Shown here: positions 1-8,764 of the stretch, piece after piece
Layout of the letters: every line of letters begins with the position of its first letter
How positions within the stretch are numbered: position 1 is the first letter of the stretch
NCBI GenBank assembly: GCA_041307765.1
Contig: JBFZCW010000044.1
Location: 1 to 19,860 of the forward strand
Source of the DNA: DYRB01 sp041307765
GTDB lineage: Bacteria; Pseudomonadota; Gammaproteobacteria; Chromatiales; Chromatiaceae
Length of the DNA stretch: 19,860 nucleotides
Reading direction: 5' to 3'
Made by a program: the position numbers and the translations under genes
The notes under the pieces: generated by a model
What the model saw: the letters and a program-made list of their open reading frames with translations, nothing else
Databases searched by the model: none
What the model was told of the DNA's origin: nothing

Positions 1-797
1 TCTGCCAGCGCTCCATCCAGCTCGGCTTCAGCTCCGTCATGATGGACGGCTCCCTCGGTGTGGACGGCAAGACCCCGACCACCTACGAGTACAACGTGGA
101 CATCACCCGCCAGGTGGTCGAGATCTCCCACGCCTGCGGCGTCTCCGTCGAGGGCGAACTGGGCTGCCTGGGCTCCCTGGAGACCGGTCAGGCCGGTGAA
201 GAGGACGGCGTTGGTGCCGAGGGGACCCTGGACCACAGCCAGCTCCTCACTGACCCGGAGGAGACGTCGGACTTCGTGCGCAAGACCGGCGTGGATGCCC
301 TGGCCATCGCCATCGGCACCTCCCACGGCGCCTACAAGTTCACCCGTCCGCCCACCGGCGACATCCTCGCCATCGAGCGTATCAAGGAGATCAACGCCCG
401 CATCCCCAACACCCACCTGGTGATGCACGGCTCCTCGTCGGTCCCGCAGGACTGGCTGGCCATCATCAACCAGTACGGCGGTGCCATCGGCGAGACCTAC
501 GGCGTTCCGGTCGAGGAAATCGTCGAGGGCATCAAGCACGGCGTGCGCAAGGTCAACATCGACACGGATCTGCGTATGGCCTCCACCGGCGCCATCCGTA
601 AGTACCTGGCAGAGAACCCCAAGGAGTTCGACCCGCGCAAGTACTTCACCGCCGCCACCAAGGCCATGAAGGGCATCTGCAAGGCCCGCTACGAGGCCTT
701 CGGCACCGCCGGCAACGCGAGCAAGATCAAGGCCCTGTCCCTGGAGGCCATGACCGCCCGCTACGCCAAGGGCGAGTTGGACCCCAAGGTCAACTGA
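1..797 (+). CDS. fba: Fructose-bisphosphate aldolase, class II (3' part)
   Basis: Cleaves fructose 1,6-bisphosphate to glyceraldehyde 3-phosphate and dihydroxyacetone phosphate, and runs in reverse in gluconeogenesis and the Calvin cycle; cytoplasmic and zinc-dependent. The frame is already open at base 3 and reads CQRSIQLGFSSVMMDGSLG, so the N-terminal third, including the first zinc histidine, lies outside the window. About 264 residues remain. Visible family motifs are VEGELGCLGS (zinc-ligand glutamate region), GTSHGAYKF, the HGSSSVP phosphate/zinc loop and VRKVNIDTD. The closing stretch ending ARYAKGEL resembles the CbbA-like class II enzymes of autotrophic proteobacteria, so cbbA is an alternative symbol. 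The internal ATG at base 39 is not the real start. Two hairpins follow immediately after the stop. Confidence 0.96.
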   Translation, partial: CQRSIQLGFSSVMMDGSLGVDGKTPTTYEYNVDITRQVVEISHACGVSVEGELGCLGSLETGQAGEEDGVGAEGTLDHSQLLTDPEETSDFVRKTGVDALAIAIGTSHGAYKFTRPPTGDILAIERIKEINARIPNTHLVMHGSSSVPQDWLAIINQYGGAIGETYGVPVEEIVEGIKHGVRKVNIDTDLRMASTGAIRKYLAENPKEFDPRKYFTAATKAMKGICKARYEAFGTAGNASKIKALSLEAMTARYAKGELDPKVN

Positions 798-800
798 TCC

Positions 801-853
801 TTTTCGGCTAGCGCCGAAAAGTGAAAGGGCGCCTTCGGGCGCCCCATTCTTTT
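801..853. terminator. Tandem hairpins, probable bidirectional terminator
   Basis: The first hairpin (801-820) pairs TTTTCGGC with GCCGAAAA around the loop TAGC. The second (827-844) pairs GGGCGCC with GGCGCCC around a TTCG tetraloop and is followed by CATTCTTTT on the plus strand. Read on the minus strand, the second stem is followed by TTTCACTTTT, so the element can also stop the convergent transglutaminase-like gene. It lies 3 bases after the aldolase stop. Confidence 0.8.
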
Positions 854-961
854 CCGACATTCACCGAATGTACCGCCGTGCATGTCTCAGCACCGGGGAC
901 CCGCCCAGGGCGTCGCGCCAGGGGCTCTATCCAGCTCCGCCCTATCCTGACACCAGGGGAA

Positions 962-2161
962 TCAGTGAAACAGGGGCACCAGGGCATCAATTGCGCCTTG
1001 CTTGGCGCTGCTCCCAGGTGCGAGCCGGCCGATGGGGAATAGCCCAGGCCCCGCCGCCTCGGCCAAAGTCCAAGTTTGCCGGTTGAGTTTTAGCGCCTGG
1101 TCCCCGGGCTCGGGCGCTAGGCCAAGCGCCAGGTAGGCATGCCGGGGTAGCAGCACCATGGCGATGGGCAGGTCTGGGTAGAGCAGGTGGGCTAGCGCCG
1201 CAAAGGTGACCGCTTTGCTGTCGCAGTCCCCGCGGTTCTCGGCCAGGACCAGGGCGGGCAAAAGAAACCCGGCGTCCGTCCTGCGGTCTTCCAGTTGGTC
1301 ATAGGGGATGGACTGGATGAAGAGCAGGAGGTGCCCGAGGGCCTCGCGTCGGCTCATGCCGTGAGTCCACTGGCGCATCGCTGCGGCGACGGGGACGAGG
1401 TCATCCACCGCGAGCCGGGCGATCCGGGCGTAATCTGGGCGCAGGAGCCTGTCCTCGTTCAGGATATAGAGCCGCTCGCGGAAGAATCCGTCGGCGAGGT
1501 CTTGGACGCGCTGCTGGATGGCCGAGAGGTCCGATTCGATCTGGGCGTGGATGTCTTGGGCATCACGGTCGACGTCCGTCTGGACCTGCATCGCATAGTC
1601 CGCAACGGCCTGATTGGCCGACCCTTGGGCGGCCGAGAGGCGCTGCTCGATGGACCGCAGTTGCGACTCGTCCGGGGCCTGGATGCTGAAGCGCCCGTCC
1701 CTGGACTCGATCTTTGCCTGAGGGTAATTGGCCCGCAGGTCGGCCACCTCGCGGGCGAGGCGTTGGTCGTAGAGGGCGGACTGGCGCTCCTCGAATCCCA
1801 AGGGTGAGCCGACGCTCCAGTGAATGCTTCGGTCGGCGCGGACATCGAAGGTCGCGCGCGGATAGCGGCCCTGCAGTTGGCGGATCGCCGCCTCCGTCTG
1901 GCGTAAGATCTCAGCATCGGCATCCCGTTGCAGCTCGGTAGGGTCGTAGGCCTTGAAGCGCGCCCGAGCCTTCTGAAGCGTCTGGACCGGCAGGGAGAAG
2001 CGCAGTCGGTGGGTGTCGCCCTTGTGGTCCTCGATACGGTAGTCGAGCGTGATGGAGTCGGACCCCTTGATTGGTCGGAAGGCTGTTTGGCCGGGTGCAG
2101 CGGAGACCGGTAGGGGGAGCAGGAGCGGGAGGCCGACCACGACAATTAAGAGTGAGCGCAA
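962..2161 (-). CDS. Exported transglutaminase-like protein
   Basis: A predicted exported protein of 399 residues; its substrate and function are unknown to me. The best start is a TTG at 2161, giving MRSLLIVVVGLPLLLPLPVSA, a clean signal peptide, with a GGGGGA ribosome-site-like stretch 9 bases upstream. The open frame continues to an ATG at 2335, but that extension is low-complexity and would bury the signal peptide. After the signal comes a beta-rich stretch, then a long charged helical region (about residues 90-230), then a C-terminal domain with NRGDCDSKAV (Cys about 313) and LLPRHAYLAL (His about 341). These fit the Cys and His of the transglutaminase/papain-like fold. A third catalytic residue may be in TLAEAAGPG. 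The gene is convergent with the aldolase gene and shares its terminator. Confidence 0.7.
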   Translation of the reverse strand: MRSLLIVVVGLPLLLPLPVSAAPGQTAFRPIKGSDSITLDYRIEDHKGDTHRLRFSLPVQTLQKARARFKAYDPTELQRDADAEILRQTEAAIRQLQGRYPRATFDVRADRSIHWSVGSPLGFEERQSALYDQRLAREVADLRANYPQAKIESRDGRFSIQAPDESQLRSIEQRLSAAQGSANQAVADYAMQVQTDVDRDAQDIHAQIESDLSAIQQRVQDLADGFFRERLYILNEDRLLRPDYARIARLAVDDLVPVAAAMRQWTHGMSRREALGHLLLFIQSIPYDQLEDRRTDAGFLLPALVLAENRGDCDSKAVTFAALAHLLYPDLPIAMVLLPRHAYLALGLAPEPGDQALKLNRQTWTLAEAAGPGLFPIGRLAPGSSAKQGAIDALVPLFH

Positions 2162-2418
2162 GCGCGAGGATCCCCCGCCCGGACCGAAAGTCGGGCAGCG
2201 CCCGGCGAGAATTGGCCACCAGAACGACCCATGCCTGCGGTGTGTCGGCACCGCTGAATGGTCCGCTGGCGGCTCGGTTACCAACGCAAATTGCACACCC
2301 ACGGTCTGCCCCTCGCCAAGATCAGTTGCCCGCAATGGTAGTCAGATTGACCAGAGAACGCCTGGACTGTAACTCGGCACGACCATCCGGTTGCACGAGT
2401 GAAAGTCGCGATGATTGG
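2162..2418. other. Gene-poor stretch upstream of the transglutaminase-like gene
   Basis: No credible gene lies here. The stretch contains the unused N-terminal extension of the neighbouring reading frame and, at 2357-2413, a fragment related to the kinase gene at 3867-4847. No convincing terminator or promoter was seen. Confidence 0.5.
2357..2413 (-). pseudogene. Degenerate 57-bp fragment of an amgK-like kinase gene
   Basis: Aligned base by base with 4239-4295 inside the intact kinase gene, 50 of 57 positions are identical with no gap. Both copies lie in the same orientation. Read on the minus strand, the fragment gives HRDFHSCNRMVVPSYSPGVL, against HRDFHSRNLMVVPSHNPGVL in the intact kinase. 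It therefore contains the catalytic HRD loop of the phosphotransferase fold. A further four bases (CCAG) match after a 2-base insertion at the low-coordinate end, and similarity stops on both sides. It ends 5 bases from the yoeB stop codon. It has no start, no complete domain and no plausible protein product, so I call it a remnant. Confidence 0.75.
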
Positions 2419-2673
2419 CTAGTAGTGATAACGCACCTGTGCGATCAGTAGGGCATCGTCCTGGATCTTGTAGACGATGCGATGCTCATCGGTGATCCGC
2501 CGTGACCAATACCCGGAGAACGCATGTTTCAGCGGCTCTGGCTTGCCGATGCCGGAAAAGGGTTCGCGCTGGATCTCGCGGATGAGTTGATTGATACGCT
2601 CCAAGGTCTTGCGGTCCTGCTTTTGCCAATAGAGGTAGTCCTCCCAGGCCCGCTCGGAAAAGACCAGCTTCAT
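2419..2673 (-). CDS. yoeB: YoeB-family toxin (ribosome-dependent mRNA endonuclease)
   Basis: An 84-residue RelE-superfamily toxin that cuts mRNA in the ribosomal A site when free of its antitoxin. The length equals that of E. coli YoeB, and the known catalytic residues fall at the same numbers: Glu46, Arg65, His83 and Tyr84, the last two in the C-terminal VRYHY. Other family motifs are the N-terminal FSERAWEDYLYWQ and the core WSRRITDEHRIVYKI. The ATG at 2673 overlaps the antitoxin stop in an ATGA junction, so translation is coupled and antitoxin is made first. All catalytic positions are intact, so the toxin is probably functional. Confidence 0.95.
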   Translation of the reverse strand: MKLVFSERAWEDYLYWQKQDRKTLERINQLIREIQREPFSGIGKPEPLKHAFSGYWSRRITDEHRIVYKIQDDALLIAQVRYHY

Positions 2674-2921
2674 TCCTCCAAGGCCCGCTCGGTTCCGCTG
2701 CCCAGTTCAAGCTCGGCGATGGACTCCAGCAGGCGCCGGGCGTTCGCTGGGCTGCGCAACAGGTAAGCGGTCTCTTCGAGGGCGCTGTAGTCGTCCAGCG
2801 ACAGCATGACCACCGACTGATCGGAGTTGCGGGTGATGATGATGGGCTCATGGTCCTCGCAGACCCGGTCCATGGTGCGGGCGAGGTTGGCTCGGGCCGC
2901 CGTGTAAGTGATGGCGTTCAT
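2670..2921 (-). CDS. yefM: YefM-family antitoxin (Phd/YefM)
   Basis: An 83-residue antitoxin that binds YoeB and represses its own operon as the DNA-binding partner. The chosen ATG at 2921 gives MNAITYTAARANLARTMDRV, the typical YefM N-terminus, followed by EPIIITRNSDQSVVMLSLDDY and an acidic C-terminal tail that would wrap the toxin. An upstream ATG in the same frame at 3017 would read through the operator and is rejected. AAGGAG (2932-2937) lies 10 bases before the start. The stop overlaps the yoeB start by 4 bases. Confidence 0.94.
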   Translation of the reverse strand: MNAITYTAARANLARTMDRVCEDHEPIIITRNSDQSVVMLSLDDYSALEETAYLLRSPANARRLLESIAELELGSGTERALEE

Positions 2922-2931
2922 CGGGTCTCTA

Positions 2932-2963
2932 CTCCTTCGCATGTCTGTACAGAATATTGTACG
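2932..2963 (-). promoter_or_regulatory. yefM-yoeB operator, -10 element and ribosome site
   Basis: Two TGTACA-type hexamers lie in the leader: TGTACA at 2946-2951 and TGTACG at 2958-2963, exactly 12 bp apart centre to centre. E. coli YefM-YoeB is known to bind paired TGTACA motifs with that spacing. On the minus strand, TACAAT at 2956-2961 is a near-consensus -10 box lying within the operator, so bound repressor would block polymerase. No clear -35 was found. AAGGAG at 2932-2937 is the ribosome site. Confidence 0.72.
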
Positions 2964-3155
2964 GCGGCGAGGTTGGACCCGCCACAAGATCAAGGTGGGC
3001 TGGCACCGCCGCCCCAAAGCCCGGGCGGTGAACGTGCCGCACCCATGATCGTTTCTGGGCCTCTACCTGGCCTCGGACGCCCTCAGCTGGAAGCGGCGCG
3101 CCTGAAGCCGGCCCGGATGCCCCCAAGCTCCGCGCGGATGGTGACAACCACTGGG
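2964..3155. other. Intergenic stretch upstream of yefM
   Basis: About 190 bases between the yefM promoter and the end of the nuclease gene. No credible gene, hairpin terminator or repeat was seen. The overlapping open frames here are short and have no family features. Confidence 0.4.
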
Positions 3156-3860
3156 TCAGATTGGCCAGAAGGGGTCGCAGTCAAGCGCAGCGTCATAGGG
3201 GCCAGCGGTCTCCTGCACCGCCCAGCGGATCGCCTCGGCGGTGCCTTTGCCGATACCAGGCACGGAGGCCAGCGCATCTGCCGGAGCGGCGATGACGGCC
3301 TCGATGGTCCCGAACCGATCCAGAAGGCGCTTCGCCCGCTCCGGCCCGACCCCGGGCAGCCCCTGGAGAATGCGGCTCTGGACGCGCGCCTTGCCGCGCG
3401 GCCGCCTACCCTTGCGAGGCAGCGCCCCCGATGCGACAGCACGCCCCTGGCGGGCCGCGAACAGCATCAGGCTCGCAGTCTCCTCCGGGTCCATGGACCG
3501 TAGCAGCGGGATGCCCAGGAACAGGGTCAACGTCACTAGGGCACCTTGGATGGCCTCCCGCCGCATCCGGCTCTGCGTTAGATCCTGCGACCTCCCCTCC
3601 AGGATCAAGGCGGTGCGGAACGGCGCCTCGGCGAGGCGCAATGCCTGTGCGAAGAGCCGCCCGTCCTTGATCGAGGCGACCAGATCCGGCAGCGTCTTGC
3701 GCTCGAATAGCAGGCTATCGTCGATGCGGTAATCGCCGACCGTGAGCCGCTCCAACCGCAGCTGAACACAGTCGCGTCGTTGCAATACCGCCAGAACGGC
3801 CCCCTCGGACTCACGGTCGTCTGCGACGATGGAGAAGGTTTGGTTCGCCTCCATCGACAT
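3156..3860 (-). CDS. ERCC4 (XPF/Mus81/Hef-type) nuclease with helix-hairpin-helix pair
   Basis: A predicted structure-specific DNA endonuclease of 234 residues. The N-terminal ERCC4 domain (about residues 9-140) carries the family signature: Asp in ADDRE (14-17), GDY (42-44), FERKTLPDL (Glu53-Arg54-Lys55, Asp59), then ASIKDGRLFAQALRL. The C-terminal part (about 165-220) has two helix-hairpin-helix motifs, LPGVGPERAKRLLDRFG and VPGIGKGTAEAI. This is the minimal XPF/Hef architecture without the helicase. Related proteins cut branched or flapped DNA. The start at 3860 lies 6 bases after the kinase stop, implying co-transcription; a second ATG at 3854 is an alternative. The chromosomal role is unknown. 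Confidence 0.88.
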   Translation of the reverse strand: MSMEANQTFSIVADDRESEGAVLAVLQRRDCVQLRLERLTVGDYRIDDSLLFERKTLPDLVASIKDGRLFAQALRLAEAPFRTALILEGRSQDLTQSRMRREAIQGALVTLTLFLGIPLLRSMDPEETASLMLFAARQGRAVASGALPRKGRRPRGKARVQSRILQGLPGVGPERAKRLLDRFGTIEAVIAAPADALASVPGIGKGTAEAIRWAVQETAGPYDAALDCDPFWPI

Positions 3861-3866
3861 CGTCGG

Positions 3867-4847
<981 letters not shown>

Positions 4848-4982
4848 CGCGTCACTCCCAAATCTCTACTCAACCAGATGGACCCGGCGACTGTCTGTCA
4901 GGGCGAAGCCAAATTGCCGCGTCCGCCCGAATGTGCGATTTTACCCGCTCTGCTCAGCCCAGGTTGCCCCACGTGACCGTCA
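4848..4982. promoter_or_regulatory. Divergent promoter region between amgK and lptD
   Basis: These 135 bases must hold both start regions. On the minus strand TAAAAT (4938-4943) is a reasonable -10 for amgK, about 90 bases before its ATG. On the plus strand TTGCCG followed 17 bases later by GATTTT is a weak candidate for lptD. I saw no clear sigma-E-type site, although lptD is sigma-E-controlled in E. coli. These are pattern matches only. Confidence 0.3.
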
Positions 4983-7436
4983 GTGCCGGGCGCAACGCCG
5001 CACCTACAGACCAGCAGACCCGTGCCACCGCGCAGTTTCCTATCAGCCGCTATCGCCTCTGTCCTCTCCGTGGCCGTGACCTGGACTCTCGCCCAGACGG
5101 CAGTGGCAGAGGACACCCCGGGGGCAACGCCAGACGCGGCGGTTCCACAAACCCCCGAGCAGCCATCCAAGGCCCCGTCTTCGCCCTCGCACGAGACCAA
5201 GGCAACCGAAGCCGTTCCCGCAGCGCCCATGTCCGCCGCAGAGACCGCCGCCGCCAAGGCGCGGCTTCACCGCGACCTCAACTGGGACTATTGCGGGCCC
5301 CGTCCTGCCGCCCTGGGACCGGCGGCGCTGCCCCCAACCCTTGGCGATCAGGAACCGGTCCAGATCGCCGCAGATGCTGTCGAATACGATCAGGCGGCCG
5401 AGTTGGCCCTCCTGCGCGGCGATGTGGAGATCCGCCGCGCCGGCCAGACTATCGAAAGCCAGGAAGCGACCTACAACCAGACCACCGCCGAGGCTGTGGC
5501 CACCGGCAGAACCTTCCTCGAACAGCCTGGCCTGCGCGTCGCGGGCTCGCGGGCCCAATACAATCTTGGGACCGATCAGGGCAGCATCTGGAATGCCCAC
5601 TATCGGCTCACAGGGCCGAGCAACGCCCATGGATACGCCGATCAGGCCGTGATCTTCTCGCACAACCTGGCGCGCTTCGACCACATCACCTATACGACCT
5701 GCCCCCCGACATCCAACGCCTGGGCCCTTAGAGCAACCAAATTGGATATCGACCGGACGACCGGGTGGGGGACGGCGCGAAACGCGACCCTGCGGGTCCG
5801 GGACGTTCCTGTGTTGTACACGCCCTACTTCAGCTTCCCTATCGATGACCGCCGCAAGAGCGGGTTCCTGGTCCCCACGGTCGGGGTTTCCGACAGCAAT
5901 GGGTTCGACCTCACGGTGCCCTACTACTTCAATATCGCACCCAACCTGGACGCCACCCTGGCTCCGCGCATCATGAGCAAGCGCGGGCTCATGCTGGGCG
6001 GCGAGATGCGTTTCCTCACCGGGTCACAGCGTGGCGCAATCGAGGGCCAGATCATCCCGCACGATTCCCTAGCCGAGGGCAACGCCACGCGTTGGGCCTT
6101 TCACGCGGATCAGCTCGGCCAACTGAGTCCAAACTGGTCGACGGCGGTGAATTACAACACGGTGTCGGATGCCCAGTATCTCGGAGACTTCGGCAATCGC
6201 CTGGAAACCACCAGCGTGCGCAACCTCGAACAACGCGGCGACCTGACCTACGCCGGGAACGGCTGGTCTCTGTTGTCCAGGCTGCAGCAGTTCGAGACCG
6301 TGGACGAGACCATTCCGCCGACCAGCCGCCCCTATGCCAGGCTGCCGCAACTCCTGTTGACCGCCTCGCCATGGAACGCCGCCAACGGGCTCCAAGTAGG
6401 TGCAGACGCGGAATACGACTACTTCGACCACAGCACCAAGGTCCATGGCCAGCGTTTCGCCGCTGCACCCTGGGTGAGCTGGCCCTTGCGCCGACCCTAT
6501 GGGCATCTGATCCCTCGAGCCAAGGTGCGCGCCGCCGCCTATGCCCTTGCGGACCAGACCGAGGGCCTGCCGAGCGACCCTGCCTATGCCATTCCGACTT
6601 TGAGCCTGGATAGCAAGCTGATCTTCGACCGCTCGCTCAACTGGTTCGGCAAGCCCTCGCTCCAGACCCTGGAGCCGCGAGCCTTCTACCTGTACACGCC
6701 CTATCAGGATCAGTCCGACGCCCCGACCTTCGATACCACACCGCTGGACTTCAGCTTCGCCAGCCTGTTTCGCGACAATCGCTTCACGGGGCGCGACCGC
6801 ATCGGGGATGCTAACCAGTTGACCCTGGGCCTCACCTCCCGCACGCTGGACGAGGGCGGGGGTCGCGAGCTGTTCAGCGTAAGCGTTGGTCAGGTCCTCT
6901 TCTTCGAGGACCGCCAGGTCCAGATCTCGACTCCGACCCAGGAGAGCCAGACGTCGTCGGTTGCCGGGGAGTTGGCCGCGCGCTTTCTGACCAACTGGAG
7001 CGGGCGCGCCAGCTTCCAGTACAACCCCAATACGGACGCCGACCCGTGGGAGAAACGTGTCCTGCAGGTTCATTACCAGACGCCGGATGCACGCCTGGTG
7101 AACCTCGCCTACCGGTATAATCTTGGAACCAGTGTCCTGGACCGTTACGAGGACACCGACCTGACGTTCCGCCTGCCAGTCGGTCGGCGCGTGGAGTTGG
7201 TCGGCCGCTGGCTTTACTCCCTGCTGTACGATGAGACCATGGACGCATTCGCCGGGATCGAGTTCGGCCAATGCTGCTGGCGAATGCGGCTGCTTGCCCG
7301 AAACTACAAGAATGGCCCTGATAGCACCGGCACCACCTCGGTCATGCTCCAGCTGGAACTCGCAGGGCTTGGCAAGTTTGGGCAATCGATCGACAAATTC
7401 CTGGAGAGCGGGATCTATGGCTACCACACGGACTGA
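4983..7436 (+). CDS. lptD: LPS-assembly protein LptD
   Basis: An 817-residue outer-membrane beta-barrel that, with LptE, inserts lipopolysaccharide into the outer leaflet. Order: signal peptide (about 18-42, ending AVA), an Ala/Pro-rich linker to about residue 90, an OstA-like periplasmic domain (about 125-235), then the barrel to the C-terminus. Four cysteines, Cys104, Cys240 and the pair Cys764-Cys765 in FGQCCWRMRLL, match the E. coli pattern whose disulfides join the periplasmic domain to the barrel. The start at 4983 is a GTG just after an in-frame stop at 4974. A second GTG at 5022 gives a shorter signal peptide and is equally possible; neither has a strong ribosome site. First gene of the lptD-surA-pdxA operon. 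Confidence 0.96.
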   Translation: MPGATPHLQTSRPVPPRSFLSAAIASVLSVAVTWTLAQTAVAEDTPGATPDAAVPQTPEQPSKAPSSPSHETKATEAVPAAPMSAAETAAAKARLHRDLNWDYCGPRPAALGPAALPPTLGDQEPVQIAADAVEYDQAAELALLRGDVEIRRAGQTIESQEATYNQTTAEAVATGRTFLEQPGLRVAGSRAQYNLGTDQGSIWNAHYRLTGPSNAHGYADQAVIFSHNLARFDHITYTTCPPTSNAWALRATKLDIDRTTGWGTARNATLRVRDVPVLYTPYFSFPIDDRRKSGFLVPTVGVSDSNGFDLTVPYYFNIAPNLDATLAPRIMSKRGLMLGGEMRFLTGSQRGAIEGQIIPHDSLAEGNATRWAFHADQLGQLSPNWSTAVNYNTVSDAQYLGDFGNRLETTSVRNLEQRGDLTYAGNGWSLLSRLQQFETVDETIPPTSRPYARLPQLLLTASPWNAANGLQVGADAEYDYFDHSTKVHGQRFAAAPWVSWPLRRPYGHLIPRAKVRAAAYALADQTEGLPSDPAYAIPTLSLDSKLIFDRSLNWFGKPSLQTLEPRAFYLYTPYQDQSDAPTFDTTPLDFSFASLFRDNRFTGRDRIGDANQLTLGLTSRTLDEGGGRELFSVSVGQVLFFEDRQVQISTPTQESQTSSVAGELAARFLTNWSGRASFQYNPNTDADPWEKRVLQVHYQTPDARLVNLAYRYNLGTSVLDRYEDTDLTFRLPVGRRVELVGRWLYSLLYDETMDAFAGIEFGQCCWRMRLLARNYKNGPDSTGTTSVMLQLELAGLGKFGQSIDKFLESGIYGYHTD

Positions 7437-8757
7437 CACGCCCCTACGGCTGCGGGCGCTGGCCCTCGCAACGATCCTGCTGGGTCTACCATTCACTACG
7501 CCCTTGCAGACGGCCACGGCGGCAGGGGTCCAAGAGCTCAACGCCATCGTCGCGGTGGTCAACGACGACGTGATCGTCAACAGCGAGCTGCAACGCGAGG
7601 TCGCGACGATCATCCCGGAGCTGCGGGCCCGCGGCACGCCCGTACCCCCCGACGACATCCTGAACAAACAGGTCCTGGAACGTATCATCTCCAAACGCCT
7701 GCAAGCCCAGCGTGCCAAGCAGTTGGGCATCAAGGTGGATGACGCCACCCTGACCCAGACCATGACCAGCATCGCCAGCCGCAACAAGCTTACCTTGGAG
7801 GAACTGCGGGCGACGCTGGAGAGCGGCGGGGTCCGCTTCGAGGACTTCCGGGAAGATACCCGCGCCCAGATGATCGACGCCCAATTGCAGCGGCAGGAGG
7901 TTCTCAACACCATCACGGTGACCGAGCCTGAGATCGACCGCTTTCTGGAAAAGGAGTCGGGTCGACTGGTCGAACGATCCGAAGTCCGACTGCAGCACAT
8001 ACTCATTGCCTTCCCCGAGGGGGCCTCTCCCGATCAGATCCAGAAGGCCCAGGCCAGGGCCTCGGCACTAGTCCGGCAGCTCCGCGCTGGCGCCGATTTC
8101 GCCAAGCTCGCCATCGCCAACTCCGACGGCCAGCAGGCCCTTGAGGGGGGGGATCTCGGCTGGTTCAAGATCGCCGAGGTCCCCACCTTGGTCGCGGAAT
8201 CGGCCCGCACCTTAGGCAAGGGCGAGATCAGCGATGCCATGCGCAGCCAAGGCGGGTTCCACATCGTTAAGGTATCCGACATCAAAGGCACCGAAAGTGA
8301 GGCGGTCACCCAGACCCACGCCCGGCACATCCTGGTGCGCACCAGCGAAGTCCTCTCGGATGACGACGCCAAGACCAGGCTTGCACAGCTGCGCCTGCGT
8401 ATCGCCGGCGGGGACGACTTCGCGACCCTGGCGCGCTCGCACTCCGACGACACCGGATCCGCGATCAAGGGCGGCGACCTGGGCTGGGTCAATGCGGGAG
8501 ATACAGTCCCCGACTTCGAGCAGGCCATGAACGACCTGGGTCCCAACGAGATCAGCGCACCTTTCAAGACCTCCTTCGGGTGGCATATCGTGCAAGTACT
8601 CGAGCGTCGGCAGGCCGACACCACGACCGAGGTCATGCGTCAGAAGGCGAAGGACGCCATCCGCCAGCGCAAGGCCCGGGAGGCGACCGAGCTGTGGCTG
8701 CGGCGCCTCCGCGACGAGGCGTACGTAGAAATCCGGCTCGACAAAGAGGCCGATTAG
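7417..8757 (+). CDS. surA: Periplasmic chaperone and peptidyl-prolyl isomerase SurA
   Basis: A 446-residue periplasmic chaperone that escorts outer-membrane proteins, notably LptD, to the Bam machine. The ATG at 7417 overlaps the lptD stop by 20 bases and is preceded by GGAG inside lptD; earlier in-frame starts lie within the lptD coding sequence. A signal peptide (about residues 1-36) ends TATAA. The N-terminal chaperone domain starts LNAIVAVVNDDVIVNSELQ. Two parvulin domains follow, the first beginning near EVRLQHILIAF (about 189) and the second near THARHILVRT (about 300), each with the GGDLGW motif. A C-terminal helix closes the protein. The overlap suggests translational coupling between client and chaperone. 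Confidence 0.97.
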   Translation: MATTRTDTPLRLRALALATILLGLPFTTPLQTATAAGVQELNAIVAVVNDDVIVNSELQREVATIIPELRARGTPVPPDDILNKQVLERIISKRLQAQRAKQLGIKVDDATLTQTMTSIASRNKLTLEELRATLESGGVRFEDFREDTRAQMIDAQLQRQEVLNTITVTEPEIDRFLEKESGRLVERSEVRLQHILIAFPEGASPDQIQKAQARASALVRQLRAGADFAKLAIANSDGQQALEGGDLGWFKIAEVPTLVAESARTLGKGEISDAMRSQGGFHIVKVSDIKGTESEAVTQTHARHILVRTSEVLSDDDAKTRLAQLRLRIAGGDDFATLARSHSDDTGSAIKGGDLGWVNAGDTVPDFEQAMNDLGPNEISAPFKTSFGWHIVQVLERRQADTTTEVMRQKAKDAIRQRKAREATELWLRRLRDEAYVEIRLDKEAD

Positions 8758-8764
8758 ACCCGCG

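Noticed and set aside
827..844. A longer repeat such as a REP or CRISPR unit after the aldolase gene
   Set aside because: Only a single GC-rich hairpin with a TTCG loop and T-rich flanks is seen, which is better explained as a terminator.
2162..2335. Upstream extension of the transglutaminase-like protein to an ATG
   Set aside because: It would place about 58 unconserved-looking residues before a normal signal peptide.
2419..3860. A phage-defence island formed by the ERCC4 nuclease and YefM-YoeB
   Set aside because: Only a toxin-antitoxin pair and one repair-type nuclease are present, separated by about 230 bases. No other defence, integrase or mobility gene is nearby.
6069..8006. 645-residue open frame on the minus strand across lptD and surA
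   Set aside because: It lies entirely antisense to two confidently identified genes. Its translation is compositionally odd with no domain pattern; long antisense frames are expected in GC-rich DNA.
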